DNA of 64,000 nt from Xanthomonas hortorum pv. cynarae (lineage in GTDB: Bacteria; Pseudomonadota; Gammaproteobacteria; Xanthomonadales; Xanthomonadaceae). The stretch is from the NCBI RefSeq assembly GCF_002939985.1, contig NZ_MDFM01000005.1, positions 123,507 to 187,506 of the forward strand. Direction: 5' to 3'. Shown piece after piece: positions 34,805 to 43,003 of the stretch. Positions within the stretch are counted from its first letter, which is position 1, and every line of letters starts with the position of its first letter. Made by a program: the position numbers and the translations under genes. Below the pieces are notes generated by a model that saw only the letters and a program-made list of their open reading frames with translations, did not search any database and was not told where the DNA came from.

Positions 34805-35985
34805 TGCTTCCACGTGAGTTTCTCCTTCATCAAGTCATAGGTGTGGTCCCAGGACATATCGCCCAGCACTTGGTCAGCGGTTTCCAGCAGCTGCTCGCGG
34901 TCGGCGCCGTCGCGCAGCGCGGCCTCGCAGGCGGCAACGAATGCATCCGGCGTGTCGGCAATGCGCACCACGCCGGTGTCGCCATAGGTGCGCACCACAT
35001 CGTGGATCGGCGTGGAGACCACCGGGCGGCCGCCGGCCAGATATTCGGGCGTCTTGGTCGGGCTGATGAAGCGGGTGGAGGCATTCATCGCAAACGGCAT
35101 CAACGCCACCTCCCAGCCGGACAGATAGCCGGGCAATTGGTCGTAGCTCTTGCCACCCAGGTAATGGATATTGTCGGCTTGCGGCAACTCGGCCGGGTCG
35201 ATCTTGACCACCGGGCCGATCATCACCCACTGCCAGTGCGGGCGTTGCGTGGCGATGCTGCGCAACAGCTCCACGTCGAAGCGTTCGTCGATCACGCCAT
35301 AGAAACCGAGCCGCGGATGCGCGATGTCGGCTTGGTCGGCAGGCTCCTGCTGGGGGGCGCGTGCCGCAGCGAAATGCGCCACATCCACACTGCTGGGGAA
35401 GGCATGTGCATTGGCGTGCAGCGCGCGTTTTGCTTCCCAGATGCTGTAGCCCCCGGTGAACACCACATCGGCGCGCTGCAATAGTTCGCGTTCGCGCTGT
35501 ACCAGTTCGGGCGGCGCACCGCGAAATGCCGACAGCTCGTCCATGCAGTCGTACACGATCACGCGCGGGTGCAGATGCGCGCTGAAGCTCTGGCTCATCG
35601 GTGTGTAGTACCACAGCACCAGATCGTCCACACCGAGTTCGGCCAGATAGCCATCCAGCAACTGGCGTTGGATCTGCACGGCCGCCTCGCCTTCGCAACC
35701 GGCCGGCAGGCGCGGCACCAGCACATGCAGGCCGCCTGCTTCGCCACGCACCTGCAGCCACGGCTCGGGTTCGTCGCAGGCGATGGGCTCCTCCCAGAAC
35801 AGCAGATTGAAATCACGTGCAAAGCGCGACATCAGATGTTGCGGGCGCTGATACACAAAACTCCAGCGCAGATGCGACAAGCACAACAGCGTGGGTCGCG
35901 ATGGGTCGAATTGCGGGGTGTTGCCGGATGCGACGGCGCGGCGGGTGTTGCCGATGTCGTAGTGAAACTGACCAGCCCAGCTCAT
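34801..35985 (-). CDS. glycosyltransferase, GT-B fold (GT4-like)
   Basis: A 394-residue protein with a two-Rossmann layout. The N-terminal half contains SHLRWSFVYQRPQHLMSRFA, typical of bacterial glycosyltransferases near UDP-Galf genes. The C-terminal half carries the donor site (LMPFAMNASTRFISPTKTPE, then YLAGGRPVVSTPI). It probably transfers a hexose, perhaps galactofuranose supplied by the co-translated mutase. It lies 14 bases downstream of the galE stop (35999). No membrane segment is seen; cytoplasmic face of the inner membrane is likely. Confidence 0.85.
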   Translation of the reverse strand: MSWAGQFHYDIGNTRRAVASGNTPQFDPSRPTLLCLSHLRWSFVYQRPQHLMSRFARDFNLLFWEEPIACDEPEPWLQVRGEAGGLHVLVPRLPAGCEGEAAVQIQRQLLDGYLAELGVDDLVLWYYTPMSQSFSAHLHPRVIVYDCMDELSAFRGAPPELVQRERELLQRADVVFTGGYSIWEAKRALHANAHAFPSSVDVAHFAAARAPQQEPADQADIAHPRLGFYGVIDERFDVELLRSIATQRPHWQWVMIGPVVKIDPAELPQADNIHYLGGKSYDQLPGYLSGWEVALMPFAMNASTRFISPTKTPEYLAGGRPVVSTPIHDVVRTYGDTGVVRIADTPDAFVAACEAALRDGADREQLLETADQVLGDMSWDHTYDLMKEKLTWKQ

Positions 35986-35998
35986 GGAATGCCCTCAA

Positions 35999-37192
35999 TC
36001 AAAAAGGAAAGGAATCAGCGCGCATTACGCGCGCGAGAGACGGTCTGCAGGCAGCAGGGTGCGAGCCACCTCGTTGCGGCGGCGTCCCTCTGCCGTCGGC
36101 AACAAGCGACGTGACGGTGTGACCAGCTCGCGCGAGCTCGCGCTCGGGCACGGTGGTCGGGGTGCGCGGTCTGGTCAGGCGCGAGGTCGCATAGCCGTCC
36201 GGATGCAGTTGCTGCCAACGCCAGGTATCGCGACACATGCGGTCCAGGTCGTATTCGGCCTTCCAGCCAAGTAGCCGATTGGCCAGCGTGGCGTTTGCGT
36301 AATACACCGCCACATCGCCATCGCGGCGCGGTGCGATGCTCAACGGAATGCGGCAGCCACTGGCACGCTCGAATGCGGCAGCCACCTCGCGCACGCTGTG
36401 GCCGCGTCCGCTGCCCAGGTTCACCACCAGTCCCTTGCGCTCGCGCTGCAGGTAGTCGATGGCATCCACATGCGCGCGCGCCAGATCCATCACGTGCAGA
36501 TAGTCGCGCACGCCGGTGCCGTCGGCAGTGGGGTAATCATCGCCGAACACCTGCAGCGCAGCGCGGCGGCCGACGGCCACCTGCGCGATATAGGGCATCA
36601 GATTGTTCGGCACGCCGCGCGGATCTTCGCCCAGATGCCCGCTGGGATGCGCATCCACCGGGTTGAAGTAACGCAGCAGCGCGGCATTGAATTCGGGCCA
36701 CGCGATGCTCAGATCACCGATCATTTCTTCCATCATCAGCTTGGTGCGGCCGTAGGGATTGATCGCCTTCAACGGCGCGCTTTCCTTGATCGGGCTGATG
36801 TTTTCATCGCCATACACGGTGGCCGAGGAGCTGAACACCAGGTTGGACACCTCGGCGGTGCGCATCGCACGTAACAGCGCCAGCGTGCCGGTCACGTTGT
36901 TGTTGAAATACAGCAGCGGCTCGCGCACCGATTCGCCAACGGCCTTGAGTGCGGCAAAATGCAGCACGGCATCGATACGCTTGCTGCTCAGCAACTCAGC
37001 GAGCTCTGGTGCGCGCACATCCATGCGATGGAACTCCGGTCGAGCTCCCATCAGATACTGCAGATGGTCGAGCACGCGCTCGGATGAATTGCTCAAATTA
37101 TCGACAATGCACACGTCGTGCCCACGTCGTGCCAGTTCCACACAGGTATGTGAGCCGATATAACCGGTGCCGCCGGTGACCAAAATTCTCAT
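35999..37192 (-). CDS. galE: UDP-glucose 4-epimerase with C-terminal extension
   Basis: A 397-residue SDR-fold enzyme from ATG 37192 (MRILVTGGTGYIGSHTCVEL). It has the NAD-binding GGTGYIGS at 7-14, the catalytic Tyr/Lys in NPYGRTKLMMEEM and a Ser/Thr in VFSSSATVYGDENI. It interconverts UDP-glucose and UDP-galactose. The expected end of the family, DTWRWQQLHPDGYA, is reached about residue 340. About 55 further Arg/Pro/Ser-rich residues continue to the stop at 35999. That tail may come from loss of the native stop codon. It is the first gene of the operon running to 30590. Confidence 0.9.
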   Translation of the reverse strand: MRILVTGGTGYIGSHTCVELARRGHDVCIVDNLSNSSERVLDHLQYLMGARPEFHRMDVRAPELAELLSSKRIDAVLHFAALKAVGESVREPLLYFNNNVTGTLALLRAMRTAEVSNLVFSSSATVYGDENISPIKESAPLKAINPYGRTKLMMEEMIGDLSIAWPEFNAALLRYFNPVDAHPSGHLGEDPRGVPNNLMPYIAQVAVGRRAALQVFGDDYPTADGTGVRDYLHVMDLARAHVDAIDYLQRERKGLVVNLGSGRGHSVREVAAAFERASGCRIPLSIAPRRDGDVAVYYANATLANRLLGWKAEYDLDRMCRDTWRWQQLHPDGYATSRLTRPRTPTTVPERELARAGHTVTSLVADGRGTPPQRGGSHPAACRPSLARVMRADSFPF

Positions 37193-37595
37193 TGATTGCC
37201 TGCCTTGTGGAGGGCGCTGAGGCGCCGGCTTACCCAGGACGCGGATCACCACCGCGCACGTTTGCCTGCGTGTTGGGTGATGTCATCGCGCCGGCAGCGT
37301 GCTGATGAGCAGCCACGCATTGGGCGGCAGCCAGGTCTGGGCGAGCAGAGGGCTAACTGCATCACGGTCCAACACGATCTACGGTAGGTGGCAGAACGTG
37401 AGAACAGGCGCAGGGATAGGTGTGTGCTACGCGAGTGAGGCGTTGACTATTTACTCACCGGTGCTGTGTGTTTTTTAGTCGCGCGGCTTGCGTGCCACCA
37501 GGGGCTGGCAAAACTATTTCACGCGGGTTTATATGCAGAGCGGTGGATGTGGGTCTTCTGTCCAAATCGTCTGATCTGGAGCTTGGTTGCAGGGC

Positions 37596-37697
37596 CCTTG
37601 CCCGCCCACCCTCGCGGGACACGCCGCAAGTACGTCCGTGTAGGCTCTTACGCGGCATCCATGCCGCGTAAGGTCCCGCGACGGTGGGCGGGCAAGG
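37596..37697 (+). repeat. hairpin repeat, copy B
   Basis: The outer arms 37596-37620 and 37673-37697 (CCTTGCCCGCCCACC...) are complementary over 25 bases with one mismatch. The core and the inner 12-bp stem are the same as in copy A, apart from one base in the GTCC(A/G)TGTAGG segment. Confidence 0.8.
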
Positions 37698-37799
37698 ACC
37701 AGTCGAGTTGATCGGTACGCATGGTTTTTAACGAAGCAGCCAGCGACCTGTCTGGTGCGATGTCCTCGCTGCGCTCTTGATGCTGTGAGTTGGCTGCAG

Positions 37800-37907
37800 G
37801 GTCCTTGCCCGCCTACCATCGCGGGACACGCCGCAAGTACGTCCGTGTAGGCTCTTACGCGGCATCCATGCCGCGTAAGGTCCCGCGATGGTGGGCGGGC
37901 AAGGACC
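37800..37907 (+). repeat. hairpin repeat, copy C
   Basis: The outer arms 37800-37827 and 37880-37907 are complementary over 28 bases with one G-U-compatible mismatch. The core is identical to copy B. The arms are extended by three bases relative to copy B. Its left flank shares TTGGCTGCAGG-like sequence with copies B and D. Confidence 0.82.
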
Positions 37908-38046
37908 ATCGAAGATGGTCGGTGTGCATAGTTGCAAGCAGTGCATTACGTGCGTTGTTCGGATAACGGAGGCGCATTCGATCAGCCTCGCAACGCAAGG
38001 TCGTCAACAGACAGCTTTCAACAAGGCAACCTGCAAACTCTCCGGT

Positions 38047-38149
38047 GCGGTGTCCTTGCCGCTTGCGGGACCATGTGGCGGCATGGATGCCGCCACTGAG
38101 CCTCCACGGACGGATTCACGGCGTGTCCCGTGAGCGGCAAGGGCACCGC
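38047..38149 (-). repeat. hairpin repeat, copy F, variant core
   Basis: The core is the same as in copy E. The outer arms 38047-38071 and 38125-38149 (GCGGTGTCCTTGCCGC...) pair over 25 positions. The three deviations are all G-U compatible, so a folded RNA would be fully paired. The arm sequence differs from that of copy E. Confidence 0.8.
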
Positions 38150-38206
38150 GCACTCGACCAATAAGGCTTTTAACCGAATCTAAAATGCACAAGCGCACGC
38201 TGCTGC

Positions 38207-38243
38207 ACAAAAAAACCCGCATCGCTGCGAGAGCGATGCGGGT
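38207..38243 (-). terminator. intrinsic terminator of the SDR gene
   Basis: A perfect 12-bp stem ACCCGCATCGCT with a five-base loop. Read on the minus strand it is followed by a T-tract, the complement of the A-run at 38209-38215. It lies 22 bases after the SDR stop codon. Confidence 0.85.
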
Positions 38244-38264
38244 CGGACAACACAATGGAGCGCA

Positions 38265-39131
38265 TTACAGAGTGACGGCGCCACCGGCAATGGTCAGCAA
38301 CGTGCCGGAGGTGTAGCTGGCAGTGTCGGCCGCGAGCATCACGTAGGCCGATGCCAGCTCGACCGGCTGGCCGGGCCGCCCCATCGGGGTTTGGCTGCCG
38401 AAGTTTTCCACCGAGTCTTCGTCCATGCCTGCCGGAATGAACGGTGTCCAGATCGGGCCGGGCAGCACCGCATTGACGCGGATGTGCTTGTCGGCCAGCA
38501 CGCCGGCCAGACCAATGGTGAGGTTGGCCAACGCGCCCTTGGTGGCGGCATAGGGAAGAATATTCGGCGTCGGTTTCTTGGACTGCACCGAGGCGGTATT
38601 GATGATGGAGCCACCGTCCTTCATCAACGGTACCGACAGCTGCACCAGATGAAACACCGCATGCACATTGGTGTCGAAGGTCTTGCGCCATTCGTCCAGG
38701 GTAATGTCTTCGAAATTTTGGAAATACTTCTGGTAGCCGGCGTTGTTGACCAGAATGTCCAGTCCGCCGAAGGCGCTGTTGACCTGTTCGATCAATGCTG
38801 CGGCCTGGTGCGGGTCGCTGATATCGCAACCGACCAGTAGCGCTTTGACGCCGGCCTTTTCGATCAGCGCACCGATCCTGGCCGCGTCCTCCTGTTCATC
38901 GGGCAGATACGCGATGGCCACGTCGGCGCCTTCGCGTGCATAGGCAATCGCTACGGCAGCACCAATGCCGCTGTCGCCACCGGTAATCAGCGCGCGCTTG
39001 CCTGTCAGCTGCCCGTGACCGACGTAGCTGTCTTCGCCATGGTCCGGGCGTGGATCCATCTTCTCGGTCCGGCCGGGGAAGCCCTGCTGCTGCGGCTTGA
39101 ACGGCGGGCGTGGGTAATTGGGAACGGGCAT
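38265..39131 (-). CDS. short-chain dehydrogenase, YghA/general-stress type
   Basis: A 288-residue protein with the N-terminal extension typical of this SDR subgroup (PFKPQQQGFPGRTEKMDPRP). The nucleotide-binding motif is ALITGGDSGIGAAVAIAYAR. The structural NNAG is in LDILVNNAGYQKYF, and the catalytic Ser, Tyr and Lys are in IINTASVQSKKP and YAATKGAL. The subgroup reduces aldehydes or ketones with NAD(P)H and is often stress-induced. It is monocistronic, with a clear terminator at 38207-38243. Confidence 0.9.
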   Translation of the reverse strand: MPVPNYPRPPFKPQQQGFPGRTEKMDPRPDHGEDSYVGHGQLTGKRALITGGDSGIGAAVAIAYAREGADVAIAYLPDEQEDAARIGALIEKAGVKALLVGCDISDPHQAAALIEQVNSAFGGLDILVNNAGYQKYFQNFEDITLDEWRKTFDTNVHAVFHLVQLSVPLMKDGGSIINTASVQSKKPTPNILPYAATKGALANLTIGLAGVLADKHIRVNAVLPGPIWTPFIPAGMDEDSVENFGSQTPMGRPGQPVELASAYVMLAADTASYTSGTLLTIAGGAVTL

Positions 39132-39351
39132 GGGGGTCTCCTGACGGTGTGGATCACTACGAAGTGAGTGTCAGTGTGGTCATGCAGACGTAAACGTCCG
39201 GGCTAGACGATGTCGCCGGCATGTGTGCTGCGCGCGGCGCGTTCACGTTGTCAGCAAGCACGCCAGCCGACCTTACGGTGGGCAGTGCGCGCAGGCTTCA
39301 TGCGCTTTTGCCGATCACGCTCGATACTGCGCGCATCGTCAGGAGTTACGC

Positions 39352-39990
39352 ATGTTCTTTCGTCGCAATGGGTTGTCGTTGTGTCTGCTTGCGCTGACGC
39401 TGCTCTTCATCGGTTGCCAGATCTACGCCGGCCTGCATGCCTACAACGCGGAGTTGACAGAGCAGGGCCAGCCAACGCTGCTGGCCGCGTATCTGCACAG
39501 CCCGCATTTCGTCTCGGCCCTGTTCGAGAATTGGGAAAGCGAGTTCCTGCAGATGGGCATGTATGTGCTGCTGACCGTCAAGCTGCGCCAGGTGGGCTCG
39601 GCAGAGTCGCGTCCGCTCGATCCTGCTGAAGAAAGCGCCGAGATCAAGCCGGGCCAGACGCCGTGGCCGGTGCGTGCCGGTTGGCTGTGGCTGCGCGTGT
39701 ATGAGCACTCGTTGGCGCTGGCATTTGGCGCGCTGTTCCTGATGAGTTTTGTCCTGCATCTGCTTGGCAGCTGGCGGCTTGCGTTGCTGGAGCGCACACA
39801 AAAGGGGTTGCCGCCGATCAGCATTCTCGACCATTTCACCGATGCCGGGTTCTGGTTCGAATCGATGCAGAACTGGCAGAGCGAATTCCTGGCGGTGTTC
39901 GCGCTGGTGGTGTTGACCATCTGGCTACGGCAGAAGGATTCGCCGCAGTCCAAACCGGTGGCGGCACCGCATTCGCAGACTGGTGGCTGA
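39352..39990 (+). CDS. DUF6766-like integral membrane protein
   Basis: A 212-residue protein; ATG 39352 has CAGGAGTTACGC upstream. It shows an internal duplication: ENWESEFLQMGMYVLLTVKL in the first half and QNWQSEFLAVFALVVLTIWL in the second, each after one hydrophobic helix (LLALTLLFIGCQIYAGL and LALAFGALFLMSFVLHLLG). That gives about four membrane segments. This pattern and the (L)RQ(K)xSxxSK tail fit DUF6766. The function is unknown. It is followed by the small gene at 40132. Confidence 0.72.
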   Translation: MFFRRNGLSLCLLALTLLFIGCQIYAGLHAYNAELTEQGQPTLLAAYLHSPHFVSALFENWESEFLQMGMYVLLTVKLRQVGSAESRPLDPAEESAEIKPGQTPWPVRAGWLWLRVYEHSLALAFGALFLMSFVLHLLGSWRLALLERTQKGLPPISILDHFTDAGFWFESMQNWQSEFLAVFALVVLTIWLRQKDSPQSKPVAAPHSQTGG

Positions 39991-40131
39991 GCATGTTCGG
40001 ATCACGCGTACTTGGCGTGCTCGGCGGGGCCATCTGCGCAATCACTTCACACGGTGACGCAGGTTTGTTCACCAGCTTGCAATGCCCGCCTGCCTAGCGT
40101 GGCGACACGACAATCAGGCAGGAGAACCGCG

Positions 40132-40317
40132 ATGGCTAGCGAACCGAAGAAGCCGTGGGGTCCGGACGATGATCAGAGCAAGCCGTTCACGCCGCAAGAG
40201 CAGCGCAACGAGAATGCCGAACGAAAAGTGCACGACATGCCCGACGAAGACCGCCACGTCAACAAAGCGGACCCGGAGCAGGACTACGAACGCCCGGATG
40301 GGTCGGAAAAACGCTGA
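40132..40317 (+). CDS. small hydrophilic stress-type protein
   Basis: A 61-residue protein with CAGGAGAACCGCG before ATG 40132. It is extremely hydrophilic, with many Asp, Glu, Lys, Arg and Pro residues (KPWGPDDDQSKPFTPQEQRN, then KVHDMPDEDRHVNKADPEQD). It has almost no hydrophobic core and is probably disordered. It resembles in composition the 27450 and 7033 products. A terminator hairpin follows at 40344-40366. Confidence 0.65.
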   Translation: MASEPKKPWGPDDDQSKPFTPQEQRNENAERKVHDMPDEDRHVNKADPEQDYERPDGSEKR

Positions 40318-40343
40318 GTCCTCCGCGATTCGATACCGATGAA

Positions 40344-40366
40344 GGCGCCCGCAGTTGCGGGCGCTT
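40344..40366. terminator. hairpin terminator
   Basis: Stem GCGCCCGCA/TGCGGGCGC with a short loop, flanked by GAAG on the left and CTTC on the right. It lies 27 bases after the 40132 gene. The T-tract is weak, so efficiency is uncertain. Confidence 0.5.
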
Positions 40367-40882
40367 CTAGTTTCAACAGCCACACAGGGCGCGGGGTTGA
40401 GCGATCTGTACACACGCTCTCCACGATGAGTGCGTAGGCTGTAGATAGAACATCGAACCCGACCGGCCCTGCTGGAACGGTTCGCCCAACGCCTCGCATG
40501 GCGCTGGCCCAGGTCAGCACCAGCTGACACCTAGATCGCGATGTAACAGCGCAAGCGAGCTGATCCAGTGGCTCATCGATGATGGCATCCGCCTCGGACT
40601 GGCGTGGCAGCCGTCGCAAAACCTTGCACTTCGTGGCGTTTTGGTACTTTCGCTGCGGCTACCGAGCCCAACTGTGACGCTTGGCACTGGCGTAATCAGG
40701 ATTTGCCATGCGTACTTCGGTCAAAATCGGCACGGCGGGCTCGACATTGGGGAAAGAGCTACGCTCATCCCTGATGGTGATGACACCGGTGTGCCACTCG
40801 ACGTGGTGAGCGGCGCTTTTTTCGCGCCGTCGTCACAATTCTCAACTGAACATGTATCAGCACTTTGCGGACAGAAGCGCCC
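40367..40882. other. long leader region upstream of the NtrC-like regulator
   Basis: About 515 bases without a supportable gene. It probably contains the promoter of the 40883 gene, with an AT-richer stretch at 40640-40720 and about 40818-40870. A TGGCAC at 40682-40687 recalls a sigma-54 minus-24 element but lacks the matching minus-12 element. No open frame here shows family similarity. Confidence 0.5.
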
Positions 40883-42163
40883 ATGGACCGTCTTTCCTGC
40901 GCCATCATCGACGACGACGTGGAATTCTGCGATCAGGTGGTGGAGTTAGCCACCGATAGCGGCTTCCGGGCCAAGGGCATGCACACCCTTGGCGAAGCCA
41001 GCCGTTGGCTGGACAGCAATTTCCCCGACCTGTTGGTCGTGGACGTTGGCTTGCCCGACGGCAGCGGTTTCGATCTCATCGAACGGCTCGATCCGGATCA
41101 CTCGCCACAGATCGTGGTGGTGTCGGGCGATTACGCCCATGAAACCCAGGGCCGCGCACAGCAGTTCGGGGTCAGCGAGTTCCTGACCAAGCCATTCGCG
41201 CCGGAACGCCTGGAGCGTGTGCTCGGCGGTCTGCGTGAAGCGCAGCAGGGCAACCTGGGCATCGTCGGCAACAGCGACAGCATCGTGCTGTTGCGCAAGG
41301 ACATCGTGCGCGTGGCGCCAACCGACTTGAACGTGCTGGTGACCGGCGAGACCGGTACCGGCAAGGATCTGGTCGCGCGCGCCATCCATCGTGTCTCCGG
41401 TCGTCGCGGTCGCTTTGTGCCGGTCAACTGCGGCGCAATCCCGGAAGAGTTGCTGGCAAGCCAGCTGTTCGGTCACGAGCGCGGCAGCTTCACCGGCGCC
41501 GATCGTCGGCATGCCGGATTTCTGGAGCAGGCTGCCGACGGCACGCTATTTCTGGATGAAATCGGCGAAATGCCCAAGCGTCTGCAGGTGTATCTGCTGC
41601 GGGCGATCGAATCGCGCAGCTTCATGCGCGTGGGCGGCAACGAAGAGATCCCGCTCGATGCGCGCGTGGTCGCTGCCACTCACCAGCATGTGCAGCGCGA
41701 GCAAGCGGTGCTGCGCGAGGATCTGTTCTACCGGCTCAACGAATATCCGATCCCGGTACCGCCACTGCGCGAGCGGCGGGGCGATGCGCGGCTGTTGGGC
41801 TTGCGTGTGATCGACGAACTCAATGTCAAATACGGCACGCGCAAGTTGCCGACCAAGTCATTGCTGCGCTATCTGGCGTACCACACGTGGCCGGGCAACG
41901 TGCGCGAGCTGCGCTCGTTCATCCGCTATCTGTATCTACGCTCCGATGGCGACCTGTTGAGTGCGCCGGATGTGGAGCAGACCGTGCCGCAGGCCGACGA
42001 GAACGGATTGTTGATTCCCGCAGGCTGGACCATGCGCCAGGCCGAGGACGCGATGATCGAGGCAGCATTGGCACGCACCCGCTTCAACAAGAAGGCCGCC
42101 GCACGCGAGTTGGGCATCAGTGTGCGCACCTTGCACAACCGGCTCAGCGACAAGGACGCGTAG
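40883..42163 (+). CDS. sigma-54-dependent response regulator (NtrC family)
   Basis: A 426-residue protein from ATG 40883; a TTG at 40865 is possible. The receiver domain has phospho-acceptor Asp54 (LLVVDVGLPDG) and acidic pocket IIDDDVEF. The AAA+ domain has Walker A GETGTGKD (155-162), sigma-54 contact loop GSFTGA (201-206) and Walker B LFLDEI. The C-terminal Fis-type helix-turn-helix contains KKAAARELGISVRTLHNRL. GSFTGA replaces the common GAFTGA, a variant seen in functional activators. It is coupled to the 75-codon gene that begins in its stop (TAGTG). Confidence 0.92.
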   Translation: MDRLSCAIIDDDVEFCDQVVELATDSGFRAKGMHTLGEASRWLDSNFPDLLVVDVGLPDGSGFDLIERLDPDHSPQIVVVSGDYAHETQGRAQQFGVSEFLTKPFAPERLERVLGGLREAQQGNLGIVGNSDSIVLLRKDIVRVAPTDLNVLVTGETGTGKDLVARAIHRVSGRRGRFVPVNCGAIPEELLASQLFGHERGSFTGADRRHAGFLEQAADGTLFLDEIGEMPKRLQVYLLRAIESRSFMRVGGNEEIPLDARVVAATHQHVQREQAVLREDLFYRLNEYPIPVPPLRERRGDARLLGLRVIDELNVKYGTRKLPTKSLLRYLAYHTWPGNVRELRSFIRYLYLRSDGDLLSAPDVEQTVPQADENGLLIPAGWTMRQAEDAMIEAALARTRFNKKAAARELGISVRTLHNRLSDKDA

Positions 42164-42390
42164 TGGCCGATGCATCCGATGGACAGCGGCGTGAGCTGCT
42201 GCACCAATTGCGCAACCGCCTCAACGTGATGGGATTTGCGCTGTATGCGTTGCGCAACGATGTCTCCAAGCCACTGGAGACCTTGCGCAGCGCGCACCAG
42301 TCAGCGGTGGAGCTGCTCAATCAGCTCGGCGAAGAAGAGCGCGCCCGGCAGCAGATAAAAGACACCCAGGCCGACACTTCCGATCGGTGA
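42163..42390 (+). CDS. 75-residue DHp-like phosphotransfer candidate
   Basis: A GTG at 42163 overlaps the TAG stop of the regulator gene. The product has an H-box-like helix, RRELLHQLRNRLNVMGFALY, with candidate phospho-acceptor His14. A second helix (SKPLETLRSAHQSAVELLNQ) completes a helical hairpin like the dimerisation and histidine-phosphotransfer domain of histidine kinases. There is no ATPase domain. It could pass phosphate to or from the co-translated regulator, or inhibit its kinase. The family is not named; the assignment rests on the H-box pattern and the coupling. Confidence 0.6.
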   Translation: MADASDGQRRELLHQLRNRLNVMGFALYALRNDVSKPLETLRSAHQSAVELLNQLGEEERARQQIKDTQADTSDR

Positions 42391-42422
42391 CGGGTTGTCG
42401 GTGAGATCCGATCAGATGATGA

Positions 42423-42806
42423 TCAATAATGCTCGGCCGGTTGAGCCTGGTCGCTCAGCAACGTGGTGATCGCGCGCGGGTTGTACGGCTTCATGCAGTA
42501 CGACAGATGCGCAAAGCGCGCCGGCAGCGTGTAGCGGTCATAACCGGAACAGAATGAGAACGGGACCCCGCGCTCCAGCAATGCATCGGCCACCGGAAAC
42601 ACCGGCTGGCCGCGCACATTGACGTCGAGCAACGCACCATCGATCTCCTCGCCTGAAGTCACCAGCGAAAGCGCGTCGGACACAGTGCCCACCGGTCCGA
42701 CCACACGGACACCGGCTTCGATCAGCAAGTCGTTGAGCGATTGGGCGAGTAGATAATCGTCCTCGACCACAAGGATGCGGCGGCCATGCAGCGCTGTGTT
42801 GGACAT
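42423..42806 (-). CDS. single-domain response regulator
   Basis: A 127-residue receiver domain without output domain, from ATG 42806. The acidic pair is in ILVVEDDYLLAQSLNDLL and the phospho-acceptor Asp61 in GALLDVNVRGQPVF. A Lys equivalent is in YCMKPYNPRAI, and a Ser takes the Thr position (PFSFCSGYD). It resembles the receivers that pair with HWE kinases. It is divergent from the CheB/CheR-HWE kinase gene, with about 200 bases between them, so it is a likely phosphorylation target. Confidence 0.88.
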   Translation of the reverse strand: MSNTALHGRRILVVEDDYLLAQSLNDLLIEAGVRVVGPVGTVSDALSLVTSGEEIDGALLDVNVRGQPVFPVADALLERGVPFSFCSGYDRYTLPARFAHLSYCMKPYNPRAITTLLSDQAQPAEHY

Positions 42807-43003
42807 AAAAACTCCGAGACTAAAATACGGTCTGACGACGCACGCCGGCATCGTGCGCGCACCCCGCGTTAATGGCGCGCGTAAGCAAGCGCTTCAAAGA
42901 GCGATCTCTTCAACGTTCAGGGACACATGCACGCGCGCGTGGATGTCTACCTTGCTTTACCTCATGATCAACGAGGATGGTTCCGTCCCGCACCGACGAT
43001 GTG

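Larger units (their letters stand above)
37193..38206. other. gene-free repeat-rich stretch right of the polysaccharide operon
   Basis: About 1 kb with no supportable gene. It contains hairpin-repeat copies B, C and F and the promoter region of galE near 37193-37450. The rest is low-information sequence between repeats. The open frames of 60-125 codons seen here run through the palindromes and share the same translated repeat text, so they are not genes. Confidence 0.6.

Noticed and set aside
37529-37946. Several 60-126-codon frames in the repeat clusters
   Set aside because: They read through the hairpin repeats and share the same translated text in different places, so they reflect repeat sequence and not conserved proteins.
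29077-40119. A shared CGACAATCA nonamer upstream of the DUF4142 gene and the 40132 gene as a common regulatory site
   Set aside because: Nine bases in two places is weak evidence, and the motif was not noticed upstream of the other stress genes.
40682-40700. A sigma-54 promoter upstream of the NtrC-like gene
   Set aside because: TGGCAC is present but the TTGC element at the required spacing is missing.
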